DNA of 32,849 bases from a bacterium (GCA_021779915.1 JAJXZR010000020.1:1-32849), one strand, 5' to 3'; positions 24,876-32,575 are shown, numbered from the stretch's first letter. Made by a program: numbers and translations. Notes: generated by a model not told the origin, from the letters alone.

Positions 24876-26579
24876 ATGGACTTTCAAACTCTCTCACTTT
24901 CGTCTTTTTCTCTTCTGGTCCTTCTTTTTTTCTCGTTCTTCATCCTTTTTCGAAGTTTTTATACTAGAAATAACATCTTCTTTGCTCTTGCCGGTCTTGT
25001 TGCAAGCGGTTGGATTTATCTTGTTGGAGAATACTCTAACGTTGGAGAGTACTCTTTTCTCCTGCTTATTATTGGACTTCCTAATATTTTCCTTTCTCTT
25101 CTTCTCCTTGTAATTTGTTTTATGGAAGAAAAAAGTCAGCAAAAATTTTTTCAGGTTCCGAAATGGACTTATTTCTTTATTTCTCTAGAAAATATAATTC
25201 TTGCCTCCGCAACCATTATTCTCATTTTTATCTCCTTGTTTTCACCTAATTTTGAAGAAGGTTTTTCCAGCTTTTTTCTGGACGCATTTCTTTTCTCTTC
25301 GGTGTGTTTCAGTCTGATTAATAGTTTTGTTATTTCTTACATATCCTGTTTTTCACTTCAAGTCCTTCAGCAAAAAAAAATCTGGCTGATGGAAAAATTA
25401 TTTCTCTTTTTCCTCCTCTCTTTTCTCACTCTTTTTTCTTTCTTTTATATTTCATTAGTTTCCGAAATATACATTCTTTCTAACAGCGATATTGTTTTAA
25501 ATGCTTTTATATTGGACTACTGTCTTTCTGCTTTCGCTATTCCAATTCTCATTGGCGCTTTTGTTTTTCTAGCAAGCTACCTCCACTGGAAACACTTTCT
25601 AAGCTACAAAGTCTCTTTGGCACAAACATTGGGAAGCTTGCTCATTCTCCTAGGTTTTATCAGTATCATTAACTCAACCAGTACAGAAAATTTCATTCTC
25701 CGCTCGATTTTACTTCTTATTCTTCTTGCTCTTTCCCATCTTTTGGTTAAAAGCGTTCTGGGTGAAATAGAAAAAAAAGAAGCAATTAAAAAAACCAGTG
25801 AAGAAATTTTCAAGGCCAATCAAGCTCTAAAGAGTCTCGACCGGGCAAAATCAGATTTCATCTCTTCCGCTTCCCATCAGCTTCGAAGTCCGCTTTCTGT
25901 CATCAAGGGAGTTTCTTCGATGTTGATGGACGATTCCTATGGAAAGCTAGACAAAGCTATCCAAGATGCAATCACAAAGATCTACATCAGCAACGAAAGA
26001 CTTATCGGTCTTATAGAGGATTTATTGGATATTTCCCACTTAGAAGAAGGCAAGGTGGAATTTTCTTTCGTCAAAAAAGATATCAATGAACTCGCCAAAA
26101 GAGCCGTTATGGGTCTCAGCCTTCAAGCCAAAAGCAAGAAGCTTTATCTTAAGTTTCATCCTTGTAAAAAGCCTCTACCGGTCTGGATGGACGAAGCAAA
26201 AACGACTGAGATTGTGAGTAATCTGATTGATAATGCTATTAAATACACCCGAAAAGGTGGAATTACAGTGGAAGTAAAAAAAGCCAAAAACGTTGCTCAA
26301 ATCCTTGTCCGCGACACCGGCATCGGCCTCAAAAAAGATGAGATCAGCCATCTCTTTGAACGCTTTGTTAGAGCCGGTCGAGGTAAAAAATTGAGTACTG
26401 TTGGAACTGGTCTTGGTCTTTACGTCGCGAAAAAAATGACCCTCGCCCAAAAGGCCAAGATTTGGGTAGAAAGCGCCGGAGAAGGCAAAGGAAGCACCTT
26501 TATTGTCGAATTTAAACTAGATCTCGCTTCCCCACCCGACGAAAAATTCATCCAATCGATTTTGAAAGAAAAAAAATAA
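24876..26579 (+). CDS. Membrane sensor histidine kinase (orphan)
   Basis: A 567-residue protein. The first 300 residues contain about eight to nine hydrophobic helices with very short loops, a membrane-embedded sensor with no large external domain. A short coiled linker leads to the HisKA domain with H-box SASHQLRSPL (phospho-accepting His about 334). The catalytic ATPase domain follows, with N-box SNLIDNAIKYTRKGG, G1 VRDTGIGL, F-box LFERFVRAGRG and G2 GTGLGLYVAKK. All catalytic residues look intact. It autophosphorylates on His and passes the phosphate to a response regulator; none is adjacent, so it is an orphan within this window. TACAAT at about 24828 may be a -10 box. Confidence 0.92.
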   Translation: MDFQTLSLSSFSLLVLLFFSFFILFRSFYTRNNIFFALAGLVASGWIYLVGEYSNVGEYSFLLLIIGLPNIFLSLLLLVICFMEEKSQQKFFQVPKWTYFFISLENIILASATIILIFISLFSPNFEEGFSSFFLDAFLFSSVCFSLINSFVISYISCFSLQVLQQKKIWLMEKLFLFFLLSFLTLFSFFYISLVSEIYILSNSDIVLNAFILDYCLSAFAIPILIGAFVFLASYLHWKHFLSYKVSLAQTLGSLLILLGFISIINSTSTENFILRSILLLILLALSHLLVKSVLGEIEKKEAIKKTSEEIFKANQALKSLDRAKSDFISSASHQLRSPLSVIKGVSSMLMDDSYGKLDKAIQDAITKIYISNERLIGLIEDLLDISHLEEGKVEFSFVKKDINELAKRAVMGLSLQAKSKKLYLKFHPCKKPLPVWMDEAKTTEIVSNLIDNAIKYTRKGGITVEVKKAKNVAQILVRDTGIGLKKDEISHLFERFVRAGRGKKLSTVGTGLGLYVAKKMTLAQKAKIWVESAGEGKGSTFIVEFKLDLASPPDEKFIQSILKEKK

Positions 26580-26652
26580 GATGGTCTGAGCTTCTCTTAA
26601 ATTAATATTTTTTCTAGCAATCTTTACTGGAAATTTTTGGATTTCACAGAAT

Positions 26653-26682
26653 AAAAAAGGCAAGAATTAAAATTCTTGCCTT
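26653..26682 (-). terminator. Rho-independent terminator of the small secreted protein gene
   Basis: A 12-bp perfect stem AAGGCAAGAATT/AATTCTTGCCTT (26657-26682, loop AA) is followed on the minus strand by a T run. The stem core AGCAAGAATT/AATTCTTGC recurs at 29839-29865. Confidence 0.85.
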
Positions 26683-26697
26683 CAGTTTCAATTGTTC

Positions 26698-26934
26698 TTA
26701 CCTCCCAAAGAAATCTATGATTACTCGAAATTTTTCAAATACCATTTTTGATACATTTGCCTTGCATTCCCCTTCCTGACCTTGTACACAACCAAACAAT
26801 TCTTGCACTAGTTGTGGCGAAAATTGATTATTGTTCCGAACGATATCCAGACATCTTTCACAATTATCAGAAAAACTCTGAGACGATATCGCCACAAAAA
26901 ACATCACCCCCACAAAAACAAAAAACCTCTTCAT
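26698..26934 (-). CDS. Small secreted cysteine-containing protein
   Basis: A 78-residue precursor with a classic signal peptide (MKRFFVFVGVMFFVAISSQS) and a mature part of about 57 residues containing four cysteines in the order CxxC, C, C (NCERCLD, FGCVQ, GECKAN), which could form two disulfides. I do not recognise the family. An AGGGG sequence lies about 8 nt before the ATG. Its promoter and terminator match those of the secreted-protein pair at 29881-30497, suggesting a common origin, and a membrane DsbA-like oxidoreductase is encoded elsewhere in the window. Confidence 0.7.
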   Translation of the reverse strand: MKRFFVFVGVMFFVAISSQSFSDNCERCLDIVRNNNQFSPQLVQELFGCVQGQEGECKANVSKMVFEKFRVIIDFFGR

Positions 26935-26971
26935 CTTTCAATCCCCTTTTGTGAATGAACTTTGACAATGG

Positions 26972-27000
26972 TTTCTATCATATCGATTGCTTTTAGTCAA
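26972..27000 (-). promoter_or_regulatory. Promoter of the small secreted protein gene
   Basis: On the minus strand TTGACT, a 17-bp spacer (containing AGCAATCGATATGA) and TAGAAA. The spacer and -10 are shared with the promoter at 30534-30562. Confidence 0.6.
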
Positions 27001-27034
27001 CGGATTGACTGTAAGAATTACAAAATACGTCATT

Positions 27035-28204
27035 TTAATAAAAATTATCCGCTGTTACCAACCTGATTTTGGCTTTTGGATATCTATTTTTAAAAGCCTT
27101 ATTAGCTGATTTTCGTTTATATTTTACTTCCACTCCAACGAGGCTATTTCCTTTTTCTAGAACTACATCTATTTCTGATCCTTGTTTTGTTCTCCAATAA
27201 TAAAATTTAAAATTTTTTTCTGAATAACTGTCTTGTTTTATCAGTTCGCTAATTATGAAATTTTCGAATAAAGCTCCCTTGTCCGTCCTTGAATCCAAAT
27301 CAGAAAAATCTCCAATCAGCGCATTCCTAATTCCAGTATCATAGAAAAATATTTTTGTCGCTTTCAAGATTTCATCTCTTTTGTTTTTTGAATAAGGGTA
27401 TAATCGAAACAGAATGAAACTCTGTTCAAAAATTTCAACATATCTCTTGATTGTTCTTTGATCCGCTTTCAAACTATTTGCTAATTCAGAATAGTTTATT
27501 ATATTTCCAATCTGAAAGGCCAGAAGTTTTAATAAATCCTTAGCCAGTTTTTTATCCTCAATCAAATTCAGCTCCAAAATATCCTTAAAAATCAAACTAT
27601 CCACAAAATTTAATAAATATTTTTCATCGTTTGGATTCTTGATCAAATAAGGATATTGCCCATAAACCAGTATGTTGTTTAAAATGCTTTTTATGTCAAA
27701 CCTATACAATTGATCTTTCGAATTATATTTTTTGTCATCAATTAATTTTTCAAGAACATTGAAATTTAAATCATTTTCAACGCCCTTTTGATTCAAATAT
27801 TCAGAAAAGGTAAGAGGAAAAATATTATAATCAATTTTTCTTCCAGCTAAGCTTTCTCCGGTTTTGTTTTTTATATGGAAAGAAGATGATCCCGTAATGA
27901 TTATTCTTATATTTTCCATTTGATCATAAATTATCTTCACGGCTCTGCCAGGATTATCCAAAAGATGAATTTCGTCGATAATAATCTCTTTAGAATCTTT
28001 ATTTATCAACGTTTTATACGTCTCAATATCATAAGTTCCTAAAATTTTCTTAATTGGCTCATTATCAACTAAAAAATAATCCGCCTTGGGAAATATTTTT
28101 TTAACTAGAGTCGTTTTCCCAACTTGCCTGGAACCAAGTAAAATAAGTACTTGCTTGTATTTTCTGAAGTGTTTGCCGATTTTAAAATCAAGATGCCTTT
28201 TCAT
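27035..28204 (-). CDS. AAA+ ATPase with DUF4143 domain
   Basis: A 389-residue protein of the AAA_14/DUF4143 family, common in bacteria and archaea and without a firmly known role. Walker A is GSRQVGKTT near residue 24-32, and Walker B/sensor regions follow (IIIDEIHLLDNPG, IRIIITGSSSFHI, with SLAGRK). Residues about 190-290 contain a winged-helix-like part (NYSELANSLKADQRTIKRYV). The DUF4143 end carries a nuclease-like motif (GSEIDVVLEKG...VGVEVKYK) resembling the E-D-ExK fold of PD-(D/E)xK enzymes. Length is typical. No Shine-Dalgarno site is visible. The neighbours are a toxin-antitoxin pair and other accessory genes, fitting a genomic island. Confidence 0.9.
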   Translation of the reverse strand: MKRHLDFKIGKHFRKYKQVLILLGSRQVGKTTLVKKIFPKADYFLVDNEPIKKILGTYDIETYKTLINKDSKEIIIDEIHLLDNPGRAVKIIYDQMENIRIIITGSSSFHIKNKTGESLAGRKIDYNIFPLTFSEYLNQKGVENDLNFNVLEKLIDDKKYNSKDQLYRFDIKSILNNILVYGQYPYLIKNPNDEKYLLNFVDSLIFKDILELNLIEDKKLAKDLLKLLAFQIGNIINYSELANSLKADQRTIKRYVEIFEQSFILFRLYPYSKNKRDEILKATKIFFYDTGIRNALIGDFSDLDSRTDKGALFENFIISELIKQDSYSEKNFKFYYWRTKQGSEIDVVLEKGNSLVGVEVKYKRKSANKAFKNRYPKAKIRLVTADNFY

Positions 28205-28373
28205 AAAATTATATTACTTTTTAAACATTGAATGTATAAATAGTTATATCTAATTATGCACATCAGCTTATTTATGTCAAATTTCTTTTAACTTTCTTCA
28301 AATCAAATATCCATGCCAATTTTAAGAAGATACTTGAACAAGTTAAGGTTTTAGTTTTATTGTTTTCAGTTTT

Positions 28374-28524
28374 ATGCCCAAACTTAAGGAAGCTATGACT
28401 GCTTATCAAATGAGACTAACCGATAGTTCTTTTGTTAAAAGAAGTTAAGAAATTTTACTCGGAAGATGATGAAGAAAAATATGGAGTGATTGGAATAAGA
28501 GTACAGACAATAAAATTAAAATAG
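28374..28524 (+). pseudogene. Truncated ASCH-domain gene relic
   Basis: The sequence from about 28280 to 28524 matches 31400-31846 at both ends, including the upstream leader, but lacks about 200 bp in the middle. The start (MPKL.EAMTAYQMRLTDSSF) joins directly to the region matching LKEVKKFYSEEEEKKYGVIGIR of the intact gene, out of frame. It is a decayed relative of the ASCH gene at 31485 with an internal deletion. Its tail ends in a stop where the intact copy reads on. Confidence 0.8.
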
Positions 28525-28531
28525 CCTAACT

Positions 28532-28885
28532 TTAAAGTAATTTTTCAACCTCTTTCTTTAATTTTGGCAGGTATTTTATTACTATGCTCCACAAGATTTC
28601 CTCCGAAACCGTATCATAACCGTGAATTATTCTGTTTCTGGTGTCTACAATTTTCCTGGCATCAGAAATTTTAATATTAGGTTCTAATTGCATTATTCTG
28701 CTAATTGCTTCGCCAATTATCTCTAAATTCCTTTCAATTGCCCTTTTAGTTTTAACGTCTTTTTGAAATCCAACAAAACTTTTTGACTTGTCTTTGAAAT
28801 AGCCTTCGATTTCCTCAACAGAAGCAAGAATGTCATAAATCCATGTTCTAACTTTTTTCTGCATAAAATAGCTTTTTATTGGCAT
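28532..28885 (-). CDS. hepT: HepT-type toxin (HEPN domain RNase)
   Basis: A helical protein of 117 residues (110 if the ATG at 28864 is used) of the HepT/DUF86 family. The Rx4HxY active motif is visible as RNRIIHGYD, and the family helix ERNLEIIGEAISRI precedes it. HEPN toxins of this family cleave RNA, and in MntA-HepT pairs the antitoxin inactivates the toxin by adding AMP groups to the Tyr of the motif. It overlaps the upstream mntA gene by 17-38 bp depending on start, so the two are translationally coupled, antitoxin first. Confidence 0.92.
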   Translation of the reverse strand: MPIKSYFMQKKVRTWIYDILASVEEIEGYFKDKSKSFVGFQKDVKTKRAIERNLEIIGEAISRIMQLEPNIKISDARKIVDTRNRIIHGYDTVSEEILWSIVIKYLPKLKKEVEKLL

Positions 28886-29156
28886 TAATTTCTTTTTTCA
28901 GAAATGGGTTTTTAATAGCCTTCTCTTCCAGTAAGTCAACTTTTCTTCCGAGAATTTCTTCCAAAGCGTATTTTAGCTTGAAATAATTGTCTGCGTATCT
29001 TTCCGTACTAATGTCCTTAAAATCAACAACCATATCAACATCGCTGTCTGATTTAAACTTATCTGTTAAAAAAGAACCAAATAAATAGAGCCTGTCCACT
29101 TCATGGTCTTTACACAACCTCTTCATAGAGTTAACATCTCTTTGGTTAATCTTCAT
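28848..29156 (-). CDS. mntA: MntA-type antitoxin (minimal nucleotidyltransferase)
   Basis: A 102-residue minimal nucleotidyltransferase. The GSFx9-10DxD motif is present as GSFLTDKFKSDSDVD, giving the metal-binding Asp pair, and the following LGRKVDLLEE supplies the third acidic residue. Such proteins transfer AMP to the Tyr of HepT. It is the first gene of the pair and overlaps hepT. The N-terminus (MKINQRDVNSMKRLCKDHEV) is normal for the family. Confidence 0.92.
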   Translation of the reverse strand: MKINQRDVNSMKRLCKDHEVDRLYLFGSFLTDKFKSDSDVDMVVDFKDISTERYADNYFKLKYALEEILGRKVDLLEEKAIKNPFLKKEINANKKLFYAEKS

Positions 29157-29227
29157 ATACTTTTAAAATAAATTCTCATCTACCAGCATCCTACCGGAAA
29201 AAATCTTGATTAGCAATAGATAACTAG

Positions 29228-29650
29228 TCACACTCTCTTTAAAACATTGTCTATTCTTTTATAGACCTCATCAAACCCATTTTTAACCATAATAGCAAAG
29301 GATTCAAACCTATCCTCCATTTTTTTGTCAATTCTTTCCTCCAATTCCTTAACAGCAATTTTTATTTCTCTCTTAAAACTCCCCTTCATCTCATTCATCT
29401 CCCCCTTTAAACCCTTAATTTCGCCCTTCATATCACTCATTTCGCCCTTCATGCTATGTATTTCCCCTTTCATGCCATTTATTTTTCCTTTCATACTACT
29501 TATATTACCTTTCATGCCATTCATGTCTACCTTCATAACACTTACATCTCCCTTCGTATCTTTTATATCCTTTTTCATACCCCCTATTTCCCCTTCAATA
29601 TTTTCCAACTTAGACAGAATTCGACTTAAAATTGTTTTTTCTTTAATCAT
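29228..29650 (-). CDS. Coiled-coil protein with ten tandem heptads
   Basis: A 140-residue, soluble, all-helical protein. Residues about 23-93 are ten successive seven-residue repeats of the form xxMKGxI/M (NGMKGNI, SSMKGKI, NGMKGEI, HSMKGEM, SDMKGEI and so on). Hydrophobic residues at heptad spacing predict a long parallel coiled coil. The N-terminal 20 and C-terminal 45 residues (ELEERIDKKMEDRF...GFDEVYKRID) are non-repetitive helices. The repeats are 21 bp in DNA and could change copy number by slippage. No membrane segment, no family assignment; the nearest neighbours are mntA-hepT on the same strand 70 bp away. Confidence 0.75.
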   Translation of the reverse strand: MIKEKTILSRILSKLENIEGEIGGMKKDIKDTKGDVSVMKVDMNGMKGNISSMKGKINGMKGEIHSMKGEMSDMKGEIKGLKGEMNEMKGSFKREIKIAVKELEERIDKKMEDRFESFAIMVKNGFDEVYKRIDNVLKRV

Positions 29651-29834
29651 TTTTTAAATTTATTTTCTTATCTTCATCTAAATCCTTAATAATTATTTTG
29701 TAAAAGCAAAATATAAACTGAAAATCAAGAAAAGCTTAAAAAGGCTGTAAGTCATTTTCTATTCTACTTTTTCAGTCTTATTAAAAATAAAAATTGTATA
29801 ATTTCTTCCAAGGGAAAAGAAAATCACTCAAATC

Positions 29835-29865
29835 AAAAAAAGCAAGAATTTTTAATTCTTGCTTT
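29835..29865 (-). terminator. Rho-independent terminator after the DUF4189 gene
   Basis: Stem AAAGCAAGAATT/AATTCTTGCTTT (29839-29865, loop TTT) is followed on the minus strand by a run of T. It is nearly the same as the terminator at 26653-26682. Confidence 0.85.
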
Positions 29866-29880
29866 TAGTTTTATTAGTTC

Positions 29881-30252
29881 TTAATTATGAGAACAAGCCC
29901 AACAGATAGCCTCACAATTTTCCCCTCCATTTCTTCTACAAGCCCTGGTCGCCGCATCTTCTGCTTCAGAGCGAGTTTTATAGCCCCCATCCCATCCTAA
30001 AATTCCGTTGCTTCCTTTAGCAAGGGATCCGCAACCATTTCTAAACCAGGTTTTCCAAACACAGTCCGGTTTTCCACAACGCATTTCGGCCGAAGCAATA
30101 GCTTCATCGCGAGAGCCATAACCATAGGAGTAGCCCCAAGTATTGGTTTCTGCGGAATAGGCAATCGCTCCATATCCTCCCGCCCACACAGACACGGAAG
30201 AGAAAATCAGCGTCAACGCTAACAAGCAAAAAAACAGGTTTCTTCTTCCCAT
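29881..30252 (-). CDS. Secreted DUF4189-domain protein
   Basis: A 123-residue precursor with a signal peptide (LFFCLLALTLIFSSVSVWA) and a mature domain of the DUF4189 type. It has GYGAIAYS with a GYSYGYGSRDEAIASA repeat, CGKPDCVWKTWFRNGCGSLA, and a second alpha-beta repeat (GGYKTRSEAEDAATRAC). Six or seven cysteines suggest disulfides. The family's function is not firmly known to me. A strong GGGAGG ribosome binding site lies 7 nt before the ATG and overlaps the stop of the preceding gene, so the two are coupled. Such strong sites are unusual for this window. Confidence 0.88.
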   Translation of the reverse strand: MGRRNLFFCLLALTLIFSSVSVWAGGYGAIAYSAETNTWGYSYGYGSRDEAIASAEMRCGKPDCVWKTWFRNGCGSLAKGSNGILGWDGGYKTRSEAEDAATRACRRNGGENCEAICWACSHN

Positions 30253-30257
30253 GAGAT

Positions 30258-30497
30258 TTACCTCCCTTTCCTTTCTTCTCTTAGTTGTCTCTGAAAGTTT
30301 CGGTCAGTTTCCCCAGAAGGATCCTCTCCTGGAGTGATACATCGGCGGGCATTTGGATCAAACCACTTCCCTTCCGGACAATAAACACATTTTCTAGACC
30401 TTGAATCAGGCCAATACCCTTCCGGACACTCAGCCCTCACTGGGACATGGATACAAAAAATTACTAAGAAAAACAGTACTGCAATTGCTATTTTCAC
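30258..30497 (-). CDS. Small secreted Cys-rich protein
   Basis: The start is the GTG at 30497, five bases after AGGAG; the GTG six bases earlier overlaps the ribosome binding site. The 79-residue product has a signal peptide (KIAIAVLFFLVIFCIHVPVRA) and a mature part with two similar cysteine units, CPEGYWPDSRSRKCVYCPEG and KWFDPNARRCITPGE, then a charged tail (RNFQRQLREERKGR). The units resemble short disulfide-bonded knots seen in secreted proteins; I do not recognise a named family. It is the first gene of a two-gene operon with the DUF4189 gene. Confidence 0.75.
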   Translation of the reverse strand: MKIAIAVLFFLVIFCIHVPVRAECPEGYWPDSRSRKCVYCPEGKWFDPNARRCITPGEDPSGETDRNFQRQLREERKGR

Positions 30498-30533
30498 AAT
30501 CACTCCTTTCTTTTAATGAGCTTTTAGTAATGT

Positions 30534-30562
30534 TTTCTATCACATCGATTCTTTTCAGACAA
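30534..30562 (-). promoter_or_regulatory. Promoter of the secreted Cys-rich/DUF4189 operon
   Basis: On the minus strand TTGTCT, a 17-bp spacer (AAAAGAATCGATGTGA core) and TAGAAA. The spacer and -10 match the promoter at 26972-27000. Confidence 0.6.
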
Positions 30563-30679
30563 TAGATTGCAAGATTTTTTCGCCAATTTTCCCCAAACCT
30601 CTTGACAAAACCATACTTAAGTTGAAAATACAGGGTCGGTGAAAATACCGAAAAGTTCATTAAAAATTTGGAGGTTGCG

Positions 30680-31270
30680 ATGAGCAGACTATCTGATTGG
30701 CTGAGAGAAGTGTCTGCGTATGTCGCGACACGATTTAAGAAATCTATTCTTTTTCTTTCCACCTTGGGCGCGTGGATACTGATTGGATGGTTTTATGACA
30801 ATCCTTTGTGGCTTTTGGCTATAAACTCCTTTGGACCAGTTGATGGCAACATTATTATGTCCTTTGGGGCTTTAATAATCAATCTTTGCGCCCTCATTTT
30901 TTATGTGTGGAGCAAGAAAGATTGGCTAACAGTCGACGTTTTAGCCTTAATCAAAGGAAATATTGCTGAGGAAAAAGGTTTTTTTCAAAAGATATGGAAC
31001 ACAGGATTAAACATCCTTGTATGGTGCCTGGAAAATGGGGGCAATACGCTTTCCTTCTTCGCACTTTCCATCTTTGGAGATTCTTTCTTGTCCACAGTTT
31101 ATCTCCGCCACGGAGATTTGGGTTCTCTGAAGAAAAAAGATTTTGTCGTTTTCTTCAGTAGTACCGTCGTAAGTTGCCTATATTGGAGCTTGCGTAATCT
31201 TGGAATATTTGAGCTGGGAAGATATTTGATAAATCTTATTATTAACTTATCAACCCTCCTTGCAACGTAA
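30680..31270 (+). CDS. Membrane protein of unknown function
   Basis: From the ATG at 30680, preceded by GGAGG five bases upstream, the product is 196 residues. About four hydrophobic segments are visible (SILFLSTLGAWILIGWFY, IIMSFGALIINLCALIFYVW, TLSFFALSIFGDSFLSTVYL, DFVVFFSSTVVSCLYWSL) plus a hydrophobic C-terminus. A soluble stretch lies at about 75-100. I recognise no family. It diverges from the secreted-protein operon and shares its strong ribosome-binding-site style; TTGACA at 30602-30607 is a good -35 box but the -10 (AAAATA) is weak. A terminator follows immediately. Confidence 0.75.
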   Translation: MSRLSDWLREVSAYVATRFKKSILFLSTLGAWILIGWFYDNPLWLLAINSFGPVDGNIIMSFGALIINLCALIFYVWSKKDWLTVDVLALIKGNIAEEKGFFQKIWNTGLNILVWCLENGGNTLSFFALSIFGDSFLSTVYLRHGDLGSLKKKDFVVFFSSTVVSCLYWSLRNLGIFELGRYLINLIINLSTLLAT

Positions 31271-31304
31271 AAGACGGCTTTGTAAAACAAAACCGTCTTT
31301 TTTT
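31270..31304 (+). terminator. Rho-independent terminator after the membrane protein gene
   Basis: Stem AAAGACGG/CCGTCTTT with an inner TTTGT/ACAAA pairing and a run of seven or more T. Confidence 0.92.
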
Positions 31305-31348
31305 ATTGGTTTAAATAAATATATTTTGGCATTATTTTTATTTTATAT

Positions 31349-31379
31349 GTCATCCCCGGCGTGTCGACCGAGGATCCAG
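31349..31379. repeat. REP-like singlet
   Basis: GTCATCC-CCGGCGTGTCGACCGAGGATCCAG, close to the right end of the doublet at 10290-10438 (CCCCGGTCGACGCGCCGGGG). No inverse partner is seen before the ASCH gene. Confidence 0.7.
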
Positions 31380-31484
31380 AAAAGCAAAATTAAACTAATA
31401 CCTTTTAAATTTCTTCAAATCAAACATTCGTGCTAACTTTAAAGAAATACTTGAAGAATTTGAGGTTTTGTTGTTTTCAATTTT

Positions 31485-31985
31485 ATGCCCAAACGGAAGG
31501 AATCTATGGCTACTTATCAAATGAGGCTAACTGGTAGTCCTTTCAGAAAAATCGTTGATGGCGATAAGATTATCGAATCAAGACTATACGACAAAAAACG
31601 CCAACAAATTGCTGTTGGTGATAAGATTGAGTTTACTTGTATTAATGAACCAACAAAAAAAGTTTTGACAAAGGTAAGAGCTATGTACTTATATAAATCA
31701 TTTGAAGAACTATTCTCAGATTTTTCCCCAAAATATTTTGGCGATGAATCAAAAAATAATTTGCTAAAGGAAGTTAAGAAATTTTATTCAGAAGAGGAAG
31801 AAAAAAAATATGGGGTGATTGGAATAAGGATACATAAAATTAAAATAGCCCAGATAGCTTTTGCTTACTGGGCTTTTAAAGATTACTTCTCAACTTGTGT
31901 AAATTCAAGAATTAAAAATTTGTATTTAGGAGTAAGCTCAAACAAGTTTATTTTTCGAGAAGTTTTTCTCTGTATTTTTCAATGA
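31485..31985 (+). CDS. ASCH-domain protein
   Basis: A small ASCH (PUA-like, RNA-binding-type) protein. The family core is MRLTGSPFRKIVDGDKIIES followed by RLYDKKRQQIAVGDKIEF, then VRAMYLYKSFEELF and the closing strand YGVIGIRI. ASCH proteins are thought to bind RNA or nucleosides; some are amidohydrolases. The domain normally ends soon after GIRI, but the frame here continues about 45 residues through a hairpin with T run (31846-31876) and overlaps the convergent Nudix gene by 38 bp. The extension is probably a frameshift artefact or decay at the C-terminus. Either M at 31485 or M eight codons on could be the start. Confidence 0.82.
   Translation: MPKRKESMATYQMRLTGSPFRKIVDGDKIIESRLYDKKRQQIAVGDKIEFTCINEPTKKVLTKVRAMYLYKSFEELFSDFSPKYFGDESKNNLLKEVKKFYSEEEEKKYGVIGIRIHKIKIAQIAFAYWAFKDYFSTCVNSRIKNLYLGVSSNKFIFREVFLCIFQ
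31846..31876 (+). terminator. Terminator-like hairpin within the apparent 3' end of the ASCH gene
   Basis: AGCCCAG/CTGGGCT stem with an inner AGC/GCT pair, followed by TTTT. Its place just past the domain end suggests the original stop lay before it. Confidence 0.6.
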
Positions 31986-32553
31986 AATACCTGACGGGGT
32001 AAACAATGTCTTTTTTTAAAGCCTCTTCTAGAAAAAGCCAGACGGGTCTTGTTCCTTCATTGTTTATTTTAATTTCTCCAATATCTTCCAAATTAGTAAT
32101 ATAAAGATGCCACTTATGGTTATCTGCTCCCCGACGACACTCATCTCCAACAATATCTTCTTCTGAAAACAATTTAAAATTATTAGCTACGACGCCGGTT
32201 TCTTCCTGTAATTCTCTTTTTGCGGCCACCTCTGGGTTTTCACCCACATCTAAATGCCCTGCAGGAATAGCAAATGCGAAAGGATAAATAATCCGCTCGA
32301 AGAAAAGAGCTTTTTTTTCTTTGTTGAAAACGAAAACGCCTACACTTTCGTGCCAATATTCTTTGGTTCTTTTATCTACCCACCAAACGGTCTTGGGATC
32401 AATAACAATGAGTCTGGGGGTTTTATTACCACACCGTTCACATAAATAAAATGTTTTTTCTTCCTCAAAGATGCGGTTTATATTCTCGGAATGACATTTT
32501 GGACAGTATTGGTGATATTTATTGTCAGTTGGTAAAGGAAAGCTTATTTTCAT
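31948..32553 (-). CDS. Nudix hydrolase with N-terminal zinc ribbon
   Basis: A 201-residue protein. Residues about 17-42 form a zinc ribbon (CPKC...CERC). The Nudix domain follows with a perfect box: GHLDVGE, seven residues, then RELQEETGV. These provide the metal-binding Glu residues for cleaving nucleoside diphosphate-linked substrates. The arrangement resembles NudC-type NADH pyrophosphatases (zinc ribbon plus Nudix) but is shorter and lacks an evident SQPWPFPxS motif, so the substrate is open. It converges on the ASCH gene. Confidence 0.9.
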   Translation of the reverse strand: MKISFPLPTDNKYHQYCPKCHSENINRIFEEEKTFYLCERCGNKTPRLIVIDPKTVWWVDKRTKEYWHESVGVFVFNKEKKALFFERIIYPFAFAIPAGHLDVGENPEVAAKRELQEETGVVANNFKLFSEEDIVGDECRRGADNHKWHLYITNLEDIGEIKINNEGTRPVWLFLEEALKKDIVYPVRYFIEKYREKLLEK

Positions 32554-32575
32554 ACTCTTAAAGCTTAGATATTAT

